Assembly: GCF_018343535.1 (NCBI RefSeq)
Contig: NZ_JAGYPF010000003.1
Coordinates: forward strand, 496,001-560,000
Direction: 5' to 3'
Origin: Neobacillus rhizophilus
GTDB taxonomy: Bacteria; Bacillota; Bacilli; Bacillales; Cytobacillaceae
Length of the DNA: 64,000 nt
Shown: piece after piece, positions 60,395-64,000 of the stretch
Layout of the letters: every line of letters starts with the position of its first letter
Numbering within the stretch: the first letter of the stretch is position 1
The notes under the pieces: model-generated
What the model saw: only the letters and a program-made list of their open reading frames with translations
Databases searched by the model: none
What the model was told of the DNA's origin: nothing
Made by a program: the position numbers and the translations under genes

Positions 60395-60460
60395 GCAATA
60401 CTTAAAGGACCGCCTGTAGCGATCCCATCTTCAACTCTTGCACCCGTTAGAGCTCAATAA
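60395..60460. repeat. family B repeat, interrupted by the group II intron
   Basis: ACTTAAAGGACCGCCTGTAG CGATCC-type hairpin, then TTCAACTCTTGCACCCGTTAG. The intron begins within 20 bp of the hairpin. Confidence 0.7.
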
Positions 60461-60463
60461 AAA

Positions 60464-60922
60464 CTATTTAATAAGTTGCTCATTATACACACTAATCGAG
60501 TGTAGATTCTCTTTTAATAGGTTATCGATTATTTGCTTTATTACATTCGGTTCTCTTAAGTCTTCGTTTTCAAATGTTACAAGGTCATTTACTTTTATCC
60601 ACTTGCTGTCGGAAATCTCACCTTCTTCGAGATTTAATGAACCTCCAGTAACTTCACCAATAAAATGAAATAAAATAACTTGATTGTTCGTACTACTGAT
60701 AAAATTATATACACCAGTAGTGCCAATCAATTTTACGTCCAACCCCGTTTCCTCTTTAACTTCCCTTCTAGCTGAATAGAGAATGTCCTCACCATATTCG
60801 ATACGTCCACTCGGAAAGTTCCACTTATCAACAGCAGTTGGTTTATTCTCTCTAATAATCAAGACTTTTTCATCACTAAAGATTGACACACTTGCTACTA
60901 AAACAATTCCATTTTGCGACAT
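60464..60922 (-). CDS. Nudix hydrolase
   Basis: 152 aa. The Nudix box starts at Gly39 (SGRIEYGEDILYSARREVKE, then ETG), with REVKEE metal-binding glutamates at about 53-58. It hydrolyses a nucleoside diphosphate linked to another group (for example oxidised dNTP or sugar nucleotide); substrate unknown. Family B sequence overlaps its 3' end. GGAGG lies 6 nt before the ATG. Confidence 0.92.
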   Translation of the reverse strand: MSQNGIVLVASVSIFSDEKVLIIRENKPTAVDKWNFPSGRIEYGEDILYSARREVKEETGLDVKLIGTTGVYNFISSTNNQVILFHFIGEVTGGSLNLEEGEISDSKWIKVNDLVTFENEDLREPNVIKQIIDNLLKENLHSISVYNEQLIK

Positions 60923-60993
60923 CCATTCCTCCTCAATTCTCTTTGGAGATTAATTTACCTCTATTTAACACGATTAGATTCGTTTAGATTTAA

Positions 60994-61299
60994 TCAAAAC
61001 CATGATCCAATAATAGGATATCGAAAAGGACGCCCATTAAATGCTTTAACAATTCCAACAATCGGAGCTATTATAGCAATGAGTCCAAAAATAATGAGGA
61101 ATGGAATCCCGATTAATATCCAAGAAAAAAAAGCAGACACTGAGATTAAAATACCAATCACAATATGAAATACCAAAGCCTGTAAGGATAAGCTTTTAAT
61201 TTCTCGATCTGAAATAATAAAATATGTGATAATGGGAACTAGTATAGGTGCAAACCAAGTACTAGCATGAATCAATATTTTGAATCCCTTATTTTCCAT
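60994..61299 (-). CDS. DUF4870 (Tic20-like) membrane protein
   Basis: 101 aa, three to four helices: TWFAPILVPIITYFIISDRE, SLQALVFHIVIGILISVSAF, IPFLIIFGLIAIIAPIVGIV and then KAFNGRPFRYPIIG, the conserved DUF4870 end. Function unknown. GGAG precedes the ATG. Confidence 0.85.
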   Translation of the reverse strand: MENKGFKILIHASTWFAPILVPIITYFIISDREIKSLSLQALVFHIVIGILISVSAFFSWILIGIPFLIIFGLIAIIAPIVGIVKAFNGRPFRYPIIGSWF

Positions 61300-61526
61300 T
61301 TAACATTTACTCCTCTTTGTATCGTAATATTTACCAAACCTTTATTCATTAATCATTATAAAGTTTTGGTTAGAATATTACATCAGGCTATGAACTAAAT
61401 CGTTATACGACTTTGGTCGTAGTCCAAATCAAAATTCCAGTATGCGAACTATTCTTTTACATTTTTTCAGCTACTGAGATTACTCCACTATATGCCCCGA
61501 TTGTGGAACAAGTTAAAAATTTTTTC

Positions 61527-61610
61527 TTCAACTTAACTGCCGCGTTAGCACAAAAAGAAAAGAGATCGCAGCTGCCGCTCAGAATTTAACTAGAGGAAGT
61601 TCAAGCCGAT
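61527..61610. repeat. family B repeat
   Basis: TTCAACTTAACTGCCGCGTTAGC, AAAAGAGATCGCAGCTGCCG and TTTAACTAG. Confidence 0.65.
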
Positions 61611-61925
61611 TATGATGGGAACCAGTTTCTAACCATTTTTCTTTTGGAATTAGATACTCTTCAAAATCTTTATTTGTTTACTGCCTCGAACAGATACATC
61701 TCCTGACCGAATATGATTTCGTCATTCAGTTAATGCTGCCATTTCATAATAATGACGATTGATACTTCCATCATCGTCATATACATGTTTCTACTCCCGA
61801 TTAGAGACAAAACTAAGAGGAGCTCCTTCTGGACCCCTTCCGTTTACCGGTATCATTCATATTTTTAATAATATCTAGTGCTTCCATCAATGACTTGGCT
61901 GATTGGATAGATTGATATTCTAGTG
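61585..61925 (-). pseudogene. relic of a Tn3-family transposase gene
   Basis: Minus-strand pieces in shifting frames: SLMEALDIIKNMNDTGKRKG, VYDDDGSINRHYYEMAALTE, RNHIRSGDVSVRGSKQ, DFEEYLIPKEKWLETG. These match the central part of Tn3 transposases (pattern YELAVLSELRNRLRSGDIWV...FEDYLLPKEKW). Stops and frameshifts throughout; no ends or resolvase nearby. Confidence 0.78.
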
Positions 61926-61934
61926 ATTGATATT

Positions 61935-62159
61935 TTATTTAAGCATCCTCCCTAGCGGGAAAAAGAGGGAACTAATCATTTGAGTTGGACCCGGAATTTC
62001 TGGAAAGTAAAGAAGTAAGATAGCAACTAGCAAGCTTATTCCTGTTAAGGTCACAAGTATTATTTTTTCTTTTTTTTGATTTGGATATAACTTCCGCCAT
62101 TCAAGTAAGAGGATCAGAAAAACTAATATGGATATTCCTATAAGCTCAAATATCTTCAT
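61935..62159 (-). CDS. small two-helix protein of the ger operon (D-subunit-like)
   Basis: 74 aa. Two membrane helices (LIGISILVFLILLLEWRKLY and IILVTLTGISLLVAILLLYF) joined by PNQKKEK. It lies 20 nt after the GerC-type gene. Small D-type genes encoding two-helix proteins accompany several germinant receptors and modulate their function; that role is inferred here. GGAGC lies upstream of the ATG. Confidence 0.65.
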   Translation of the reverse strand: MKIFELIGISILVFLILLLEWRKLYPNQKKEKIILVTLTGISLLVAILLLYFPEIPGPTQMISSLFFPLGRMLK

Positions 62160-62179
62160 TTTTTTGCTCCTTTTTCATT

Positions 62180-63391
62180 TCACTCCAAAGTAGTGGTCGA
62201 CAACCCAGGCTCTAGTACATGTACCTTAACTTTCGTTTCTACATAGATATCTGGAAGAACAACTTCCCAGTGATCTTTTACTTTTTCCCATTCTTTTGGG
62301 TATTTACGATGAAAAGCAGTAGCAAATCCAAAGGGATCCACCTTCATTCCATCTTTTACCTGCTTAAGGGCTTTCTCTATGGAATTAGAAACGTCTTTTT
62401 CTATATAATTTTCTACTCTTTTTGTATTTTTCTTACTCATAATATTTATTTTGCTTCCATTTTGAACAATCATCCCTTCCTTTGATATATTTATAGTGAC
62501 ACTCCATTTTCCGTTTTCAATTTTTGGAACCAGATTTGTCTTTGTTCTTTTCAGATATAGTGAAATGGTTTGCCCTTTTTTGGGATACCCTGTTATTTCA
62601 GGTAATTCATTTTGATTTCTTACCCATAATAATCCTTTTGATTCAACTTCATTAATTCTCCCAATCATTTTATCTCTCATAAAAATAGCTGTGCCACCAA
62701 TAATGGGAGAGACATTCATTTTCCTATCATCATTATTTGGATGCTTGATTTTAATAAGCGGTAATAGTGCACCTCCTCCTTCACTTGTAACCATCAGTTC
62801 AAAATCTTTCAATGTCATATTTGCACCAACATGCATTTCCGACATCTTTCTAAGCACATCTCCTACATATTTTTCTAATGAAGCTGATAGCTGTAAAATG
62901 TCAGATGCCTTTCCATCACTGACATATAAGTGAGAATCCTCGCGAGGCTCTGGGTGACGGTCTATGAAGTCTATTTGTCTTCCGAGGTTCCCTTTTTCAG
63001 AGAGGGATCGGCCAAAAATATATGTTTTACAATGTCCCCAAAAAAGTTTGCGTGAATATTCCCGTTGAAGATTGGATGCAGCATCAGCCAGGTTTGTTCC
63101 AACAGCTGATTTGATCTCTACTTGGGCCTTACCAGAACTACTTTGTTGGCCACCACTTTGTGATTGAGGAAGGAAGACTTGAACAGTTAATTTAATTTTA
63201 TTATTTTTGTCTTTATCGATGGCTGCTCCTACTATGATGGCTAATTGATTTAGTTCCTTATTGTCCCAGCAACCAGTTAGCAAAACACACTGTGAAAGAA
63301 CAAGAAAGAAGGAAAGAATAGCTTTCATTATTCGAAACAAAGTATCATTCATTCTTTCAATTCCCTTCCTTTTAATTTCAGTAAGTTTCAT
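62180..63391 (-). CDS. Ger(x)C family spore germination lipoprotein
   Basis: 403 aa. Lipoprotein signal ending VLLTGCW (anchor Cys about 42), then the Ger(x)C pattern WDNKELNQLAIIVGAAIDKD, FWGHCKTYIFGRSLSEKGNL, IDFIDRHPEPREDSHLYVSD, and a C-terminal domain ending YVETKVKVHVLEPGLS. The C-subunit of a germinant receptor on the spore inner membrane. It overlaps the A-subunit gene by 4 nt (ATGA). An internal ATG at 63352 after AAGGAAGGG is a possible alternative start. Confidence 0.93.
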   Translation of the reverse strand: MKLTEIKRKGIERMNDTLFRIMKAILSFFLVLSQCVLLTGCWDNKELNQLAIIVGAAIDKDKNNKIKLTVQVFLPQSQSGGQQSSSGKAQVEIKSAVGTNLADAASNLQREYSRKLFWGHCKTYIFGRSLSEKGNLGRQIDFIDRHPEPREDSHLYVSDGKASDILQLSASLEKYVGDVLRKMSEMHVGANMTLKDFELMVTSEGGGALLPLIKIKHPNNDDRKMNVSPIIGGTAIFMRDKMIGRINEVESKGLLWVRNQNELPEITGYPKKGQTISLYLKRTKTNLVPKIENGKWSVTINISKEGMIVQNGSKINIMSKKNTKRVENYIEKDVSNSIEKALKQVKDGMKVDPFGFATAFHRKYPKEWEKVKDHWEVVLPDIYVETKVKVHVLEPGLSTTTLE

Positions 63392-64000
63392 CTATTTTTT
63401 GGTTTTGGTTGCTGATTGGGAGCCTGTCTGTACTTATTAATTCTTCCAGTTAAATGTTGTCGTGTATTTAACATCCACCAAGGAGAACGTATAAAAGCAT
63501 CCTTCATATCTCGTCCTATTGTTGGGGCTATTGGTGAAAGATATGGAACACCGAAAGAGCGTAATTTACATAAATGGATGACTATCGCAATAAAACCAAG
63601 CGCTAATCCATATAGCCCCATCGTTCCAGCAAGCATCATGATGGGAAAGCGAATCAATCTTAAAGCAATTCCTTCTGAGTAGCGAGGAATCATAAAAGAA
63701 GCAATGCCTGTAATCGCCACAACAATTACCATGAGAGGAGAAACAAGGCCTGCTTGAACAGCAGCTTGCCCGATAACTAATGCCCCTACAATGCTTACTG
63801 CAGCTCCGACTTGTTTAGGTAGACGGAGCCCTGCTTCACGAAGCGCTTCGAAAACAATCTCCATTATTACTGCCTCTATCAAGGCAGTAAATGGGACACT
63901 TTCCCGTAACGATGCCATACTTAATATCAAGGTTGTAGGTACCATCTCCTGATGGAAGCTGGAAACTGCGACATAGAGCGAAGGTAAGAATACAGAAATT
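63388..64000 (-). CDS. GerA-type germinant receptor A subunit, partial
   Basis: The gene runs off the right edge; 204 C-terminal residues are visible, starting with ISVFLPSLYVAVSSFHQEMV. Membrane part of a GerAA/GerKA-like protein: LREAGLRLPKQVGAAVSIVG, ALVIGQAAVQAGLVSPLMVI and ending with the basic proline-rich tail PNQQPKPKNR. It binds germinants together with B and C subunits. No B-subunit gene is in the window; it may lie upstream beyond the edge. Confidence 0.93.
   Translation of the reverse strand, partial: ISVFLPSLYVAVSSFHQEMVPTTLILSMASLRESVPFTALIEAVIMEIVFEALREAGLRLPKQVGAAVSIVGALVIGQAAVQAGLVSPLMVIVVAITGIASFMIPRYSEGIALRLIRFPIMMLAGTMGLYGLALGFIAIVIHLCKLRSFGVPYLSPIAPTIGRDMKDAFIRSPWWMLNTRQHLTGRINKYRQAPNQQPKPKNR

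Larger units (their letters stand above)
61300..61934. other. intergenic with family B copy and Tn3 relic
   Basis: Contains a family B unit (61527-61610) and a decayed Tn3-type transposase piece (61585-61925). Nothing else is recognisable. Confidence 0.5.

Overview
The window looks like chromosome of an endospore-forming Bacillaceae (Bacillus-like Firmicute): low G+C, AGGAGG-type ribosome binding sites, a GerA/GerC germinant-receptor operon, YjcZ-type, GerP-like and glycine/tyrosine-rich spore-coat-like proteins, DUF3231 proteins, HxlR/YodB-type control of catechol genes and CspA. No rRNA, tRNA or CRISPR array was found. Start codons were reassigned where a ribosome binding site clearly decides them.

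Layout. 0-5 kb: HAD phosphatase, YitT-type membrane protein, GerP-like peptide, amino-acid permease. 4.6-8.1 kb: a leftward quinone/catechol operon (DoxX-like CatD, ring-cleaving CatE, luciferase-like oxidoreductase, FMN reductase) with a divergent HxlR regulator. 8.4-18.3 kb: ketopantoate-reductase-like protein, PadR plus partner membrane protein, ECF sigma plus DUF4179 anti-sigma-like protein, paired small membrane proteins, a histidine kinase/response regulator pair and a SHOCT peptide. 18.5-31 kb: two tandem DUF3231 proteins, two acetyltransferases and a 2449-residue secreted GH2/GH28-like enzyme. 31-34 kb: gene debris and an IS110-family element. 34-38 kb: two SDR enzymes with a divergent TetR gene, a histidine phosphatase and a dienelactone-hydrolase-like protein. 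38.5-42.7 kb: low-complexity coat-like genes, a Cys/Gly-rich bacteriocin-like peptide, an ORF-less group II intron, a frameshifted DUF1232 gene and DUF3934. 43-49.5 kb: cold-shock gene and a GntR / CoA-transferase / HMG-CoA-lyase / TRAP-transporter operon that reads as a complete route for a branched dicarboxylic acid. 50-58 kb: coat-like genes, oxidoreductase, cation/proton antiporter, membrane-anchored DJ-1 protein and MarR. 58.4-60.4 kb: a complete group II intron. 60.4-64 kb: Nudix, DUF4870, a Tn3 transposase relic and the ger operon, cut by the window edge.

Two dispersed intergenic repeat families overlie this. Family A (arm TGATGCATGGGGACGGTTCT, usually as inverted pairs about 110-130 bp long) lies almost entirely left of 38.4 kb and very often starts at a stop codon. 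Family B (CACCCGTTAG plus a short GC-rich hairpin) lies almost entirely right of 38.7 kb.

The strongest discovery is at 32.6-34.2 kb. The IS110-family element sits inside a family A repeat, and its 5' noncoding region folds like an IS621-type bridge RNA: a 5' hairpin, a target loop and a donor loop. Short guide segments in the loops match the repeat flanks and the element's own ends. The element therefore appears RNA-programmed to insert into the host's own intergenic repeat family.
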